From Bacillus sp. IITD106 (GTDB lineage: Bacteria; Bacillota; Bacilli; Bacillales; Bacillaceae_C): a stretch of 64,000 bases of DNA. The notes below the pieces were generated by a model, which saw only the letters and a list, made by a program, of their open reading frames with translations, did no database searches and was not told where the DNA came from. This document shows, piece by piece, positions 1 to 8,246 of the stretch. The translations under genes were made by a program, and so were the position numbers. Numbering within the stretch: the stretch's first letter is position 1; each line of letters starts with the position of its first letter. The DNA is taken from the NCBI RefSeq assembly GCF_019459225.1, contig NZ_JAIAZY010000004.1, positions 1 to 64,000 on the forward strand, read 5' to 3'.

Positions 1-61
1 AGTAGTTTAACCTTTACGACTTTCTTTCATAATTATATCCATGCCTTTCGCTTCGCTCAAG

Positions 62-104
62 GCACAAAACGACATGAAATAGTTTTGTGCTGGGCGATTT
101 TTTT
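62..104 (+). terminator. Intrinsic terminator upstream of the IS110 gene
   Basis: A 9-bp perfect stem (GCACAAAAC at 62-70 with GTTTTGTGC at 82-90) is followed by a seven-T run at 98-104. It probably ends transcription of a gene left of the window, or lies in the noncoding left end of the IS. Confidence 0.6.
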
Positions 105-298
105 ATTATCCTTAACTTATAGGGATACTCGGTAAACTACAAATCACGTGGAGGTGAGTGGGCCATTCCGGTTGCGGAGTGACCGCATAATTATATGTGT
201 AGATTGCCTTTCCAAGCACAAATAAGTGTGACTTCGAGCACGCAGACTTATCTTTGTATAAACAATACTCGTTTATAGCTGGGTAATCAGTCAATGCT

Positions 299-334
299 GG
301 GATATCCCTATATATTTTGGAAAGGAGATATCCC
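299..334 (+). promoter_or_regulatory. Hairpin enclosing the transposase Shine-Dalgarno
   Basis: GGGATATC at 299-306 can pair with GATATCCC at 327-334, an 8-bp stem whose loop holds the ribosome binding site AAAGGAG (321-327), just before the ATG at 337. Folding would hide the site and keep transposase translation low. This is a prediction from pairing only. Confidence 0.4.
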
Positions 335-336
335 TA

Positions 337-1581
337 ATGGGTCTAAAAATTGTCTACCCCATTTGTTGTGGAATTGATGTCCACAAGACCTTTGTTGTAG
401 CTTGCATTGCGTCTACCGACAAAGGCGTGACAACCTACAAACGCCATCGCTTCTCTACCTATACAAAAGGATTGAGAGAGCTGTCACAATGGCTTTGTGA
501 AAACAACTGTAAAGATGTCTGTATGGAATCAACCGGGAAATACTGGATTCCCGTGTTCAATATATTGGAAGATTCCTGCAACATCACCTTGGCGCATCCT
601 AAATATGTCAAAGCCATCCGTGGTAAGAAAACGGATAAGAAAGACGCCAAGTGGATTGCCGATCTATTCAAACATGATCTTGTCGCCGGAAGCTTCATGC
701 CTCCCTTGGCGATTCGACAACTGCGCGACCTGATGCGTTATCGTTTTAAACTGATTAATTTTATGTCTAGCGAGAAGAACCGGCTTCAAAATAGCCTGAC
801 GGTTTCTAATATTCAACTTGGATCGGTTGTTTCGGATACCTTTGGAAAAAGCTCTATGAAAATCATCAATAAATTGTTGGAGGAACCAACAGATACCAGT
901 TTTGAAATCGAGCCTCTTATCCACGGGTCTATGAAGAGTAAAATACCTGATCTTCAACTTGCCATTGATGGTTTTATCACACCGGAACAATCCGGAAAAA
1001 TAACGGTCATCAAGCAACATTACGAAGACCTGCAAGAAAGGAAAAACGAGCTTGAAAAAATAATACTTTCTCTTGCCGAGCCCTACACGGAGGAGATCAA
1101 CCTGCTTTTAACTGTTCCGTCCATAAAAAACATCTTTACCGCGATTGCCATATTATCGGAAATAGGTGTCGATATGGACGTGTTCCCGACAGCTAAGCAT
1201 TCCTGTTCCTGGGCAGGGCTTACACCAACGAATAACGAAAGTGCCGGCAAGAAAAAGTCAGTACGGATTTCAAGGGCAGGCATCTACATCAAGCCCATTT
1301 TGGTACAGTGTGCCACCGCTGTAGTCAAAAGTGAAAAACACCCCGAAATCCGAAACCGCTACGTAAGACTCAAAAAACGTCGCGGTCACAAACGTGCGAT
1401 AATCGCTATTGCACGAATGTTACTAACTGCAATTTATCACATTTTGAAGAAAAAAGAACCATATAATCCTGAGCTGTATCAAAAATCCGATGTTCTTCCA
1501 GTAACCCGTGAAATCACGGTAGAACAAGCGATTAAATTGGCAAAGTCTCAAGGGTTCCGTATTACGGATATAGCGAATTAG
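337..1581 (+). CDS. IS110 family transposase
   Basis: 414 aa, full length for the family. The N-terminal RuvC-like DEDD domain is visible: D14 in CGIDVHKT, E64 in CMESTGKYW, then D100 and D103 in KKTDKKDA. The C-terminal transposase domain (about 255-350) contains SWAGLTPTNNESAGKKK and the conserved glycine-rich RISRAGIYIKP stretch, which in this family carries the catalytic serine. IS110 recombinases cut and paste or copy through a circular intermediate, guided by a noncoding RNA. AAAGGAG lies at 321-327, 9 nt before the ATG. No frameshift is seen, so the gene may be active. Confidence 0.95.
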   Translation: MGLKIVYPICCGIDVHKTFVVACIASTDKGVTTYKRHRFSTYTKGLRELSQWLCENNCKDVCMESTGKYWIPVFNILEDSCNITLAHPKYVKAIRGKKTDKKDAKWIADLFKHDLVAGSFMPPLAIRQLRDLMRYRFKLINFMSSEKNRLQNSLTVSNIQLGSVVSDTFGKSSMKIINKLLEEPTDTSFEIEPLIHGSMKSKIPDLQLAIDGFITPEQSGKITVIKQHYEDLQERKNELEKIILSLAEPYTEEINLLLTVPSIKNIFTAIAILSEIGVDMDVFPTAKHSCSWAGLTPTNNESAGKKKSVRISRAGIYIKPILVQCATAVVKSEKHPEIRNRYVRLKKRRGHKRAIIAIARMLLTAIYHILKKKEPYNPELYQKSDVLPVTREITVEQAIKLAKSQGFRITDIAN

Positions 1582-1862
1582 ACCTGAGAAACAGAATTGA
1601 ATAAATTTTCAAAAAAGTCATCCGTGATGGCTTATTTGTCATGCCGTGAAATCTGTGATTAATTTTCTAGTATTTATTTCAGACTTCTCTCCTTAAGCAT
1701 ATACCCATTTACGTCAGAATGATAATGAAATGGTGTGTATTTCTGACAAAATTTTTACATAGGAGTTAATATGAGAAGCTGTAGATAGATTATGATATAG
1801 TTTAATTTAGTAGCTGATAGGCTAGAATGAATCTCAAACGAATAGAAGAGGAGTTGATCCAA

Positions 1863-2615
1863 ATGAGTGAACCAGCACAAACACTAGATGGTTGGTATAC
1901 ACTGCATGATTTTAGAACGATGGATTGGGCTTCATGGAAACGACTTTCAAGCGATGAACGCCAAGCGGCCATTCATGAATTTTCTCAATATCTAGATAAA
2001 CTTAATGCTGTTCAAGATCAAAAAGAAGGCAGCCATGCCCTCTATTCCATTGTTGGTCAAAAAGCGGATTTCATGCTAATGATTTTGCGTCCGACATTGG
2101 AAGAATTAAATGAACTTGAAAATGAATTCAATAAATTAACGATTGCTGAGTACACAATTCCTACATATTCCTATGTTTCTGTTGTGGAATTGAGCAATTA
2201 TCTCGCAAAAGAATCAAACGAGGATCCCTATCAAAATCCATATGTCCGCGGACGTTTGTATCCAATTTTGCCGAAAACGAAGCATGTTTGTTTTTACCCA
2301 ATGGACAAGCGTCGTGAAGGAAATGACAACTGGTACATGCTTACGATGGAAGAAAGAAAAGAGTTAATGTACAGTCATGGACTGATTGGCCGAAAATATG
2401 CTGGAATCATTAAGCAGTTGATTTGTGGGTCGGTCGGATTTGACGACTACGAATGGGGCGTCACTTTATTCTCCGATGAGGCTTTGCAATTTAAAAAGAT
2501 TGTCTATGAAATGAGATTTGACGAAGTGAGTGCCCGTTACGGGGAATTCGGTTCCTTCTTCGTAGGAAATATCCTAGAAGATGATGATTTAGAACAATTT
2601 TTATATATAAAATAA
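1863..2615 (+). CDS. hemQ: Coproheme decarboxylase (chlorite dismutase-like)
   Basis: HemQ/ChdC makes the last step of the coproporphyrin-dependent heme pathway of Gram-positive bacteria, converting Fe-coproporphyrin III to heme b with peroxide. The protein (250 aa) has the family's two ferredoxin-like halves, the GRLYPILP segment carrying the catalytic tyrosine, and SHGLIGRKY with the proximal heme histidine. I place the start at the ATG at 1863, since AGAGGAG at 1847-1853 lies 9 nt upstream; an in-frame ATG at 1827 has no ribosome binding site. A strong terminator follows, so it is monocistronic. Confidence 0.95.
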   Translation: MSEPAQTLDGWYTLHDFRTMDWASWKRLSSDERQAAIHEFSQYLDKLNAVQDQKEGSHALYSIVGQKADFMLMILRPTLEELNELENEFNKLTIAEYTIPTYSYVSVVELSNYLAKESNEDPYQNPYVRGRLYPILPKTKHVCFYPMDKRREGNDNWYMLTMEERKELMYSHGLIGRKYAGIIKQLICGSVGFDDYEWGVTLFSDEALQFKKIVYEMRFDEVSARYGEFGSFFVGNILEDDDLEQFLYIK

Positions 2616-2660
2616 AAAAACAGTCTTCTTTTCTGATTACGGAAAGAAGACTGTTTTTTT
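2614..2660 (+). terminator. Terminator after hemQ
   Basis: A long A-run, ACAGTCTTCTTT, a short loop, AAAGAAGACTGT and a seven-T run form a near-perfect hairpin that would work on both strands. Confidence 0.9.
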
Positions 2661-2925
2661 CCTGAATCTTAAAAATAGATGTGGATTTCCATTACAGGCG
2701 CTCGCTATTCGCCGGGCACTCCCCATGCAATCATTTTTCTAGGATTCAACAATACACTTTCATCAATAAATCTTCGCAGAACCCGCAAATTTTCCAGTAC
2801 TGCATACTAGCCCTCCTTTTTGCATAGTTATGAAAGAGTGAATATAATTGGTGCTTTTATCATTATTCCTACCGACATATATTTCTGCTACGAGGTTGCC
2901 AATAAAAAAAGTCACCTGAATCTTT
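2661..2925. other. Intergenic stretch with possible gene remnant
   Basis: No convincing gene lies here. On the minus strand a 19-codon ORF (2746-2805, starting MQYWKICGF) follows a GGAGGG site. A second frame over the same bases encodes a protein-like stretch ending in NPRKMIAWGVPGE. Overlapping protein-like frames suggest a decayed gene end; I could not assign a family. Confidence 0.25.
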
Positions 2926-2939
2926 AAGGAGGGAGTAAT

Positions 2940-3395
2940 TTGTCAAATTCAAATCCATATCAAAACATGGCCGGATATTATCCACCTCAGAATCAAAGGC
3001 AGCAAATGCCGTTTCCACCGCCACAAGCACAATTTCCAGCAGGGTTTTATCAGCAGCCGATGCAAGTTCCCACTGGCATTCCTGCAAAAGGCGGAGTCAA
3101 TGTACCGGGCATGCTGCCTATAGAGGAGTCCTATATTGAGAATATTCTTCGTCTGAACAAAGGCAAGCTTGTCCATGTCCACAGTACTTTTGAGCATAAC
3201 CCCGAATGGAACGCAAAGATTTTCAATGGAATCATTGAAGCGGCAGGTAGAGACCACCTTATTCTAAGTGACCCTCAAACCGGAAAAAGATACTTAATTC
3301 CAATGGTTTATATCGATTACGTCACTTTTGATGAGCCGATTGAATATGAGTATCCATTCGGTGCTGGACCTCTTGCATCTGCCCCACCGCGGTAG
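2940..3395 (+). CDS. gerQ: Spore coat protein GerQ
   Basis: GerQ is a spore coat protein needed for the cortex-lytic enzyme CwlJ and hence for germination; it is cross-linked in the coat by transglutaminase. The 151-aa protein has the typical low-complexity Pro/Gln/Met-rich N-terminus (residues 1-50, repeated PPQ and QQP) and the conserved C-terminal domain with LPIEESYIENILRLNKGK and LILSDPQTGKRYLIPMVY. The start is TTG at 2940, set by AAGGAGGGA at 2926-2934. It implies that the host sporulates. Confidence 0.95.
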   Translation: MSNSNPYQNMAGYYPPQNQRQQMPFPPPQAQFPAGFYQQPMQVPTGIPAKGGVNVPGMLPIEESYIENILRLNKGKLVHVHSTFEHNPEWNAKIFNGIIEAAGRDHLILSDPQTGKRYLIPMVYIDYVTFDEPIEYEYPFGAGPLASAPPR

Positions 3396-3399
3396 ATAT

Positions 3400-3503
3400 A
3401 AAAGCGAAAGCGCCTGTTTATCGACGTAGAAACTTCAGGGCCTTTGACTTACGCAAAAGAAAAGGACAAGAAGTTTGCTAGTCGATAGGCGCTGTAGCTG
3501 GAG
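3400..3503 (+). repeat. Dispersed repeat, copy 1 (internally shortened)
   Basis: It begins AAAAGCGAAAGCGCC, contains AACTTCAGGGCC and AAGAAGTTTGCTAGTCGATA, and ends GGCGCTGTAGCTGGA. The same blocks recur at 6906 and 22359, but this copy lacks about 45 nt of the middle. The ends carry GCGCC and GGCGC, so the unit can fold on itself. It lies 4 nt after the gerQ stop. Confidence 0.85.
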
Positions 3504-3514
3504 AAAGAAAAGCG

Positions 3515-3553
3515 AAAGCGCCTTGATATTTCAGATATCAAAGCGCTTTTTAT
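3515..3553 (+). terminator. Bidirectional terminator between gerQ and the isomerase gene
   Basis: AAAGCGC and TTGATAT (3515-3529) pair with ATATCAA and GCGCTTT (3535-3549), followed by T-rich sequence. The stop codon of the convergent gene (3531-3533) lies in the loop. Confidence 0.8.
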
Positions 3554-4391
3554 GTTTTGAAATTATATCATTTATAAAAGTTACACTGTCCGAAAAATAG
3601 CGTTCATCATGAATACCGTGTAGCAGCATCCCGCCAACATATCCCACGTCGTCCAGCTTCTCCAAGAAATATTCAAAGTCCACAATCCCGTTCCCCGCAT
3701 AAGTGGGATTTAGATCGTTGCCTTCCTTTATATCTTTTCCGTGAGCGAGATAAATGTCTTGACCTAGTAGATTGAAAGCATTGTCCATGATGGGTCGAAC
3801 GTTTTCTTTTCGTGCTTGTCCCTTTTGAAAAAGGTTCGCGACATCCATTATGATTTTTAAGCGTGGAGACTCGAATGTATCCAGTAGCTTACAGGCCATC
3901 TCGGGAGTATTGATGCAATTATTTGGCTCACACTCAATCCCTAAAATTAAATCGTATCGTTCCGCCTGTTCTAATACTTTGTCAGTGGAAATTAAAAGAT
4001 CTTCCCAAGCCTCAGGATTTTGGTTATCCTCATGCCATGCCCACATGCTTTTCGTGTTTCTGCTTCCCGTGCAAAGAGTAACAAATTCACAATTTAATTC
4101 CCGACTAGCTTCGGCTACAGAAGCGAATCGTTTATACCCATCTTCTCTCTCCAGTATTGATGGGTGAATCATATTGAACGTTCCATTCACTGCGACGATT
4201 TCGACCCGATTCCGCTCAGCTTGTCTTTGAACTTCTTGTAGGAGACCCGGTTCAAACCTTAACGGCAGCTGTTCATCACAAACTGAGGAAAAATCAAATT
4301 GAACCTGTGAGAATCCCGCATCGTTAATCGCTGCAAACAACTCACCAGTTGTAGGACGTTTCATTTCAATTGTGTACATGCCAATTTTCAA
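3531..4391 (-). CDS. Sugar phosphate isomerase/epimerase-like TIM-barrel protein
   Basis: The 286-aa protein belongs to the xylose isomerase-like TIM-barrel (AP endonuclease 2) superfamily. Metal-binding candidates are spaced as in the family: E in LGIECEPNN, D in IIMDVANLF, H in YLAHGKDIK and H in GGMLLHGIH near the C-terminus. The substrate cannot be inferred; relatives isomerise or epimerise keto sugars or act in inositol breakdown. The start is TTG at 4391 with AAGGTGA 8 nt upstream. No pathway genes lie nearby. Confidence 0.8.
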   Translation of the reverse strand: MKIGMYTIEMKRPTTGELFAAINDAGFSQVQFDFSSVCDEQLPLRFEPGLLQEVQRQAERNRVEIVAVNGTFNMIHPSILEREDGYKRFASVAEASRELNCEFVTLCTGSRNTKSMWAWHEDNQNPEAWEDLLISTDKVLEQAERYDLILGIECEPNNCINTPEMACKLLDTFESPRLKIIMDVANLFQKGQARKENVRPIMDNAFNLLGQDIYLAHGKDIKEGNDLNPTYAGNGIVDFEYFLEKLDDVGYVGGMLLHGIHDERYFSDSVTFINDIISKHKKRFDI

Positions 4392-4495
4392 AACGATTCA
4401 CCTTCTTTATCGTGTTACTTATCATTTCTATATAAGGAAGCGAATTCCCTTCATCATTAAAGCACCTTGCTCTTTTAGAAGCAAGATGCTTGATG

Positions 4496-4870
4496 TCATA
4501 GATGCTTCACCGCAAACACAATAAGAAGAACCCACGATATAAGAAAAGCAATACCGCCAAACGGTGTAATCGCTCCTAAAATCTTTATGCCTGACGTACT
4601 TAATATGTACAAGCTTCCTGAAAAAAGGATAATTCCAATCAGCATCGTCCAGCCTGACCAAGATAAAAGGGAGGAAACGGATATATTTCTGCCGATTATT
4701 CCAATGGCTATTAAGCCAAGAGCATGGAACATTTGGTATGTAACCCCTGTTTTCCATACTTCCAAATATTTCGGTTCAAGCTTCCCTTCCAATCCATGCG
4801 CACCAAACGCCCCTAAAGCCACGGCTAAAAATGCATTGATTGCGCCGATAATAATGAAAATTTTCATCAT
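4496..4870 (-). CDS. ywdK: DUF423 membrane protein YwdK
   Basis: 124 aa with four predicted membrane helices and the DUF423 hallmark GAFGAHGLEGKL (about 22-33), then MFHALGLIAIG and the C-terminal ITPFGGIAFLISWV. The family (YwdK/YgdD) is widespread and its function unknown. AGGTGATTC precedes two adjacent ATGs; the first is used here. It sits with ywdI and ung as in B. subtilis. Confidence 0.9.
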   Translation of the reverse strand: MMKIFIIIGAINAFLAVALGAFGAHGLEGKLEPKYLEVWKTGVTYQMFHALGLIAIGIIGRNISVSSLLSWSGWTMLIGIILFSGSLYILSTSGIKILGAITPFGGIAFLISWVLLIVFAVKHL

Positions 4871-4886
4871 GAATCACCTCATAGTA

Positions 4887-5150
4887 TTAAAAATCAAACA
4901 AAGAATCTCCATTCGCTCCGTCATCCATTTTAACTCGTTCTTGGTTAGGGATAGAAATAGTTTGAACTTTTTCGGGAGCAATGCTTTTTTGTGGTGAATA
5001 GCCACTGCTGGCTTCTCCCTCTAACGCCAATTCAGCAAGTGCTTTTACTGCATATAAATGTCCTTTTATCTCCTGCTCTCCACTCGCTTCCCGAGCTTTC
5101 TTTATTTCAATTTCTATTTTTTCTAGCAATGTTTTATATGAAATATTCAT
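4887..5150 (-). CDS. ywdI: YwdI-like protein (DUF5327)
   Basis: 87 aa, soluble, function unknown. The N-terminus MNISYKTLLEKIEIEIKKA is helical, followed by LYAVKALAELAL and a low-complexity tail ending DSLFDF. I start it at the ATG at 5150 because GGAG lies 8 nt upstream (complement of 5159-5162); the longer in-frame ATG at 5168 lacks such a site. Its identity rests on the conserved position beside ywdK and ung and the DUF5327 pattern. Confidence 0.75.
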   Translation of the reverse strand: MNISYKTLLEKIEIEIKKAREASGEQEIKGHLYAVKALAELALEGEASSGYSPQKSIAPEKVQTISIPNQERVKMDDGANGDSLFDF

Positions 5151-5293
5151 TTCGCCAACTCCAGTCATCCATTTCCAAATGGTACGTCAATCAGATTTTC
5201 GCTTTCGTATTTTTCATTTGCTACAATAACAGCATAGGCATTTTTATGATAAAAATCAAAATTTAGATTTCATATGGAAAGGCGTGATGATTC

Positions 5294-6142
5294 ATGGAAT
5301 GGATTGAAAAAATAGATTCAGATTATTGGCTAATCGAGCAGGATCGAGGAAACTTAACGGTTAGCTATCGACTAAAAGACATCCTCTTTTCAGAAAAATC
5401 GACCTTTCAGCATGTTATGATTGCAGATTCCTATGACTTTGGGCGGATGTTAATTTTGGATGGAGTCGTCCAAACAACCGCTCTCGATGGACATATTTAC
5501 AATGAAATGATCACCCACGTCCCTCTCTTTATGCATAAAAATCCTGAAAAAGTGTTGATTATCGGCGGAGGAGATTGCGGTGCCGCGAGAGAAGTCACGA
5601 AGCACATCTCCGTCAAGGACATTCATATGGTCGAAATTGATGAACTTGTTGTCTCGGCGTGTAGAAAGCATTTGCCAGAAGTCTCCGGAAATCTTTCCGA
5701 CCCTCGTGTATCATTTATTTTTACAGACGGAATTGAATTCGTTAAAAACACTGAACATGCATACGATGTCATTATCGTCGATTCTTCTGATCCCGAAGGT
5801 CCAGCTGAACAATTATTTGAATTCGAATTTTATAAAAATCTTAAAAACGCATTGAAGGATGATGGCATTTTAGTTTGTCAAAGCCAATCACCCTTATTCC
5901 AACCAAATATTACTAGAAAAACATTCAATAGCTTTCAAGCTTTGTTTTCTCATGCAGATGTTTATTATGCAGTTGTTCCTACGTATCCAGGTGGGTTTTG
6001 GAGTTTTACGATTGGTTCAAAATCCCCAATTAACATCAGCAGTGAGCCTCCAGCTGACATAAATACGAAATATTTCAATAAGGATATAATGAAAAGTAGT
6101 TTTCAACTACCAGAATTTCTTGCCGAGAAAATTAAATATTAG
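5294..6142 (+). CDS. speE: Spermidine synthase family protein
   Basis: 282 aa with the N-terminal beta domain and the Rossmann aminopropyltransferase domain. Family motifs include [30 protein letters not shown] (decarboxylated SAM binding), VEIDELVV, and the catalytic [15 protein letters not shown]. It would transfer an aminopropyl group from decarboxylated SAM to putrescine. GGGDCG replaces the usual GGGDGG, so a divergent amine substrate is possible. No speD or speB lies nearby. The 3' end overlaps the convergent ung by 11 bp. Confidence 0.88.
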   Translation: MEWIEKIDSDYWLIEQDRGNLTVSYRLKDILFSEKSTFQHVMIADSYDFGRMLILDGVVQTTALDGHIYNEMITHVPLFMHKNPEKVLIIGGGDCGAAREVTKHISVKDIHMVEIDELVVSACRKHLPEVSGNLSDPRVSFIFTDGIEFVKNTEHAYDVIIVDSSDPEGPAEQLFEFEFYKNLKNALKDDGILVCQSQSPLFQPNITRKTFNSFQALFSHADVYYAVVPTYPGGFWSFTIGSKSPINISSEPPADINTKYFNKDIMKSSFQLPEFLAEKIKY

Positions 6143-6809
6143 GAATTTGCCAATCAATTGGTGTTTCACCCAATCCCTGCAAAAATTCATTCGTTTTTGA
6201 AAAAGGACAGCTGCCAAAAAAGCCCTTCCTTGCAGCAAACGGACTTGGATGTGGGGATTGGATGATTTTATGTTTTTCTGTATTAATAAGCGCGATTTTC
6301 TCTTGTGCTGGGCGCCCCCAAAGAATAAAAACGACTGGCTTATCTCGTTCATTGAGCAAGGTTATGACTTTATCCGTAAACGTCTCCCATCCTTTTCCGC
6401 GATGGGAAAATGCCTGCCCCGCTCTCACAGTCAAAATTGTATTAAGCATGAGGACGCCTTGTTCTGCCCATTTCACTAAATATCCATTATTTGGAACATC
6501 ACACCCCAAATCATTTTTTAATTCTTTAAATATATTCCGTAAAGATGGTGGGATGCGAACTTCAGGTTTAACAGAAAAACTAAGCCCGTGCGCTTGACCT
6601 GGCCCGTGATAAGGATCTTGACCTAGAATGACAGCTTTCACGTTTTGATAAGGTGTGTAATGAAGAGCGTTAAAAATATCGTTCTGATCTGGATATACGG
6701 TGAATTTTATATACTCCTCGATTAAAAATTCATGAAGTTTTTCATAATATGGTTTTTGAAACTCTGATTCCAGCAGCGGAGCCCAATCGTTTTTTAAAAT
6801 AGTCCCCAT
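6132..6809 (-). CDS. ung: Uracil-DNA glycosylase, family 1
   Basis: 225 aa, the usual length. Ung removes uracil from DNA in base excision repair. Motif 1 [13 protein letters not shown] has the water-activating Asp at residue 65; SPHPSPF near 185 is the minor-groove loop with the catalytic His. VFILWG and LMLNTILTV are also conserved. The start MGTILKNDW follows an AGGAAG site. Confidence 0.97.
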   Translation of the reverse strand: MGTILKNDWAPLLESEFQKPYYEKLHEFLIEEYIKFTVYPDQNDIFNALHYTPYQNVKAVILGQDPYHGPGQAHGLSFSVKPEVRIPPSLRNIFKELKNDLGCDVPNNGYLVKWAEQGVLMLNTILTVRAGQAFSHRGKGWETFTDKVITLLNERDKPVVFILWGRPAQEKIALINTEKHKIIQSPHPSPFAARKGFFGSCPFSKTNEFLQGLGETPIDWQIPNI

Positions 6810-6905
6810 CGTATCTTCCTTTCTGATTAGTATCTCTATTCTTTACCCATTATATGTTTTATTTAAAATGTATCTGGTTATATAAATAGTGTCCATTCAT
6901 TATTA

Positions 6906-7058
6906 GAAAAGCGGAAGCGCCTTGCTTATCGACGTACAAACTTCAGGGCCTTCGACTGAGATAAAGGAAACACGATAAGCCTGCAAGGCGAATCGATGTT
7001 GACTTATCGTAGGGAGGAGGACAAGAAGTTTGCTAGTCGATAGGCGCTGGAGCTGGAC
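6906..7058 (+). repeat. Dispersed repeat, copy 2 (full length)
   Basis: A 153-nt unit from AAAAGCGGAAGCGCC to GGCGCTGGAGCTGGAC. Internal blocks AACTTCAGGGCCTTCGACTG, GATAAAGGAAACACG and AAGAAGTTTGCTAGTCGATA match copy 3. It ends 26 nt before the start of the next gene and so lies in that gene's 5' region. Confidence 0.9.
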
Positions 7059-7083
7059 AAGACTAGAAAAGGAGATGTAATAC

Positions 7084-7410
7084 ATGAATACCGTCAGAGT
7101 TTGCGAGAATGGTTTAGAGGCAAAAAACATCATCAATGAATTGACTGCCCAAGGCTTTGAGCATGAAGATATTTATTTATTTGCCCATGATGAAGAGCGT
7201 TCAAAGGATTTGACGGACGTTACGGATACCGGAACAGTAGGTGTGGGAGAATTAGGTGTTCTTGATGCGGTGAGCAATGTTTTCCGCAAAAGAGGGGACG
7301 AGCTTCGCGCTAAATTTGAAGCAGTCGGCTTAACGGAAGCTGAAGCGGAACAATATGAAAAAGTTCTCGATCAAGGGCAAGTAGTCATCGTCGCAACAAC
7401 TGAACATTAA
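7084..7410 (+). CDS. YflT-like general stress protein
   Basis: 108 aa matching the general stress protein 17M (YflT) domain: an N-terminal MNTVRVCENGLEAKNIINEL, then GFEHEDIYLFAHDEERSKDL and a C-terminal GLTEAEAEQYEKVLDQGQVV stretch. In B. subtilis relatives are induced by sigma B under heat, salt or ethanol; the biochemical role is unknown. AAAGGAGATG lies before the ATG, and repeat copy 2 occupies its promoter region. I did not find a clear sigma B promoter. Confidence 0.85.
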   Translation: MNTVRVCENGLEAKNIINELTAQGFEHEDIYLFAHDEERSKDLTDVTDTGTVGVGELGVLDAVSNVFRKRGDELRAKFEAVGLTEAEAEQYEKVLDQGQVVIVATTEH

Positions 7411-7420
7411 TACTTTTCAA

Positions 7421-7454
7421 AAGGGCTGCCGCTTCTAGCTGGCAGCCCTTTTAT
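7421..7454. terminator. Shared terminator of yflT-like and yhfC-like genes
   Basis: AAGGGCTGCC (7421-7430), a 10-nt loop and GGCAGCCCTT (7441-7450) form a perfect 10-bp stem with A/T tails on both sides. The minus-strand stop codon TAG lies in the loop. Confidence 0.9.
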
Positions 7455-8232
7455 CATCAGAAAATAGTTTTTTTGATTTTACAACCCAATAAATAGAACC
7501 CGCAGCAATAATTGCAATCAATAACTCTACTACATAAATGTTTTTAATCACACCTGCCTGGTAAAGCGCTGCAGGGAAATCAAAGAATGCGTGAATAAGG
7601 ATTGCCAAGAATAGAAAAATAATTTTGCGGCAGCGAATTCCATATAATACGAGAATGGAAAGCCCTAAATGAATGGCTAGTGCACTTAAACGTTCAATCC
7701 CGCCTAACAATATGAGAAACGAAGACCCACTCGTCAATTGTTCCTTGATTGGACCTAACACTTCTTTCGTTTGTTCATTTATTAGCAATGAATCAAATGT
7801 TCCATTATTAATCATAAAAGCAAAAACAATCATCATGACGCTATTAATTCCGACTAATAAAATGGCTTCCATCCCGCCATGTCCAAGTCCAAACGCCAGT
7901 CCATCCTTCCATTCTCGATATTTTTTCAAGGAAAACTTCATCATGATGAATCTTCCTGTTTCCTCAAAAATCCCCGCCATTAATCCTCCATACAGCATGA
8001 AAAGCCAAGGATTCTCGAAAAATTGTTTCGTTGTTTTATTCCAAACGAGGAAATAGCTATGTAACAGACTTTCCAAAACGGAGGCGAATAGAAAGAACGT
8101 AGCCATACCAATCAATAATACGATCAGCGAAATCTTGTATCTTTTTTTGAAAAAGATAACTAAAAATATCGGTATTCCTACTGCGATAATAAAAGAAAGA
8201 ATCATTGAAACAATTGTTGCAGAACTTACCAT
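7435..8232 (-). CDS. YhfC family intramembrane metalloprotease
   Basis: 265 aa, about seven membrane helices. It carries the EETGRF motif (about 91-96), a second HGGMEA motif (about 118) and HAFFDFPAA (about 215), the pattern of glutamic CPBP/YhfC-type membrane proteases. The substrate is unknown. AAGGGG lies before the ATG. The gene follows moeB by 14 nt and may be cotranscribed with the molybdopterin genes. Confidence 0.85.
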   Translation of the reverse strand: MVSSATIVSMILSFIIAVGIPIFLVIFFKKRYKISLIVLLIGMATFFLFASVLESLLHSYFLVWNKTTKQFFENPWLFMLYGGLMAGIFEETGRFIMMKFSLKKYREWKDGLAFGLGHGGMEAILLVGINSVMMIVFAFMINNGTFDSLLINEQTKEVLGPIKEQLTSGSSFLILLGGIERLSALAIHLGLSILVLYGIRCRKIIFLFLAILIHAFFDFPAALYQAGVIKNIYVVELLIAIIAAGSIYWVVKSKKLFSDDKRAAS

Positions 8233-8246
8233 ACGATACCCCTTCC

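Larger units (their letters stand above)
105..1650 (+). mobile_element. IS110-family insertion sequence, ends unresolved
   Basis: An intact DEDD transposase gene is preceded by more than 230 nt without a convincing gene and followed by about 280 nt before hemQ. IS110 elements have no obvious terminal inverted repeats, so neither end can be fixed by eye and the coordinates given are approximate. The long 5' noncoding part fits the IS110 subgroup, in which the left end encodes a structured bridge RNA. The element lies beside otherwise conserved chromosomal genes and seems not to have broken hemQ. Confidence 0.5.
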
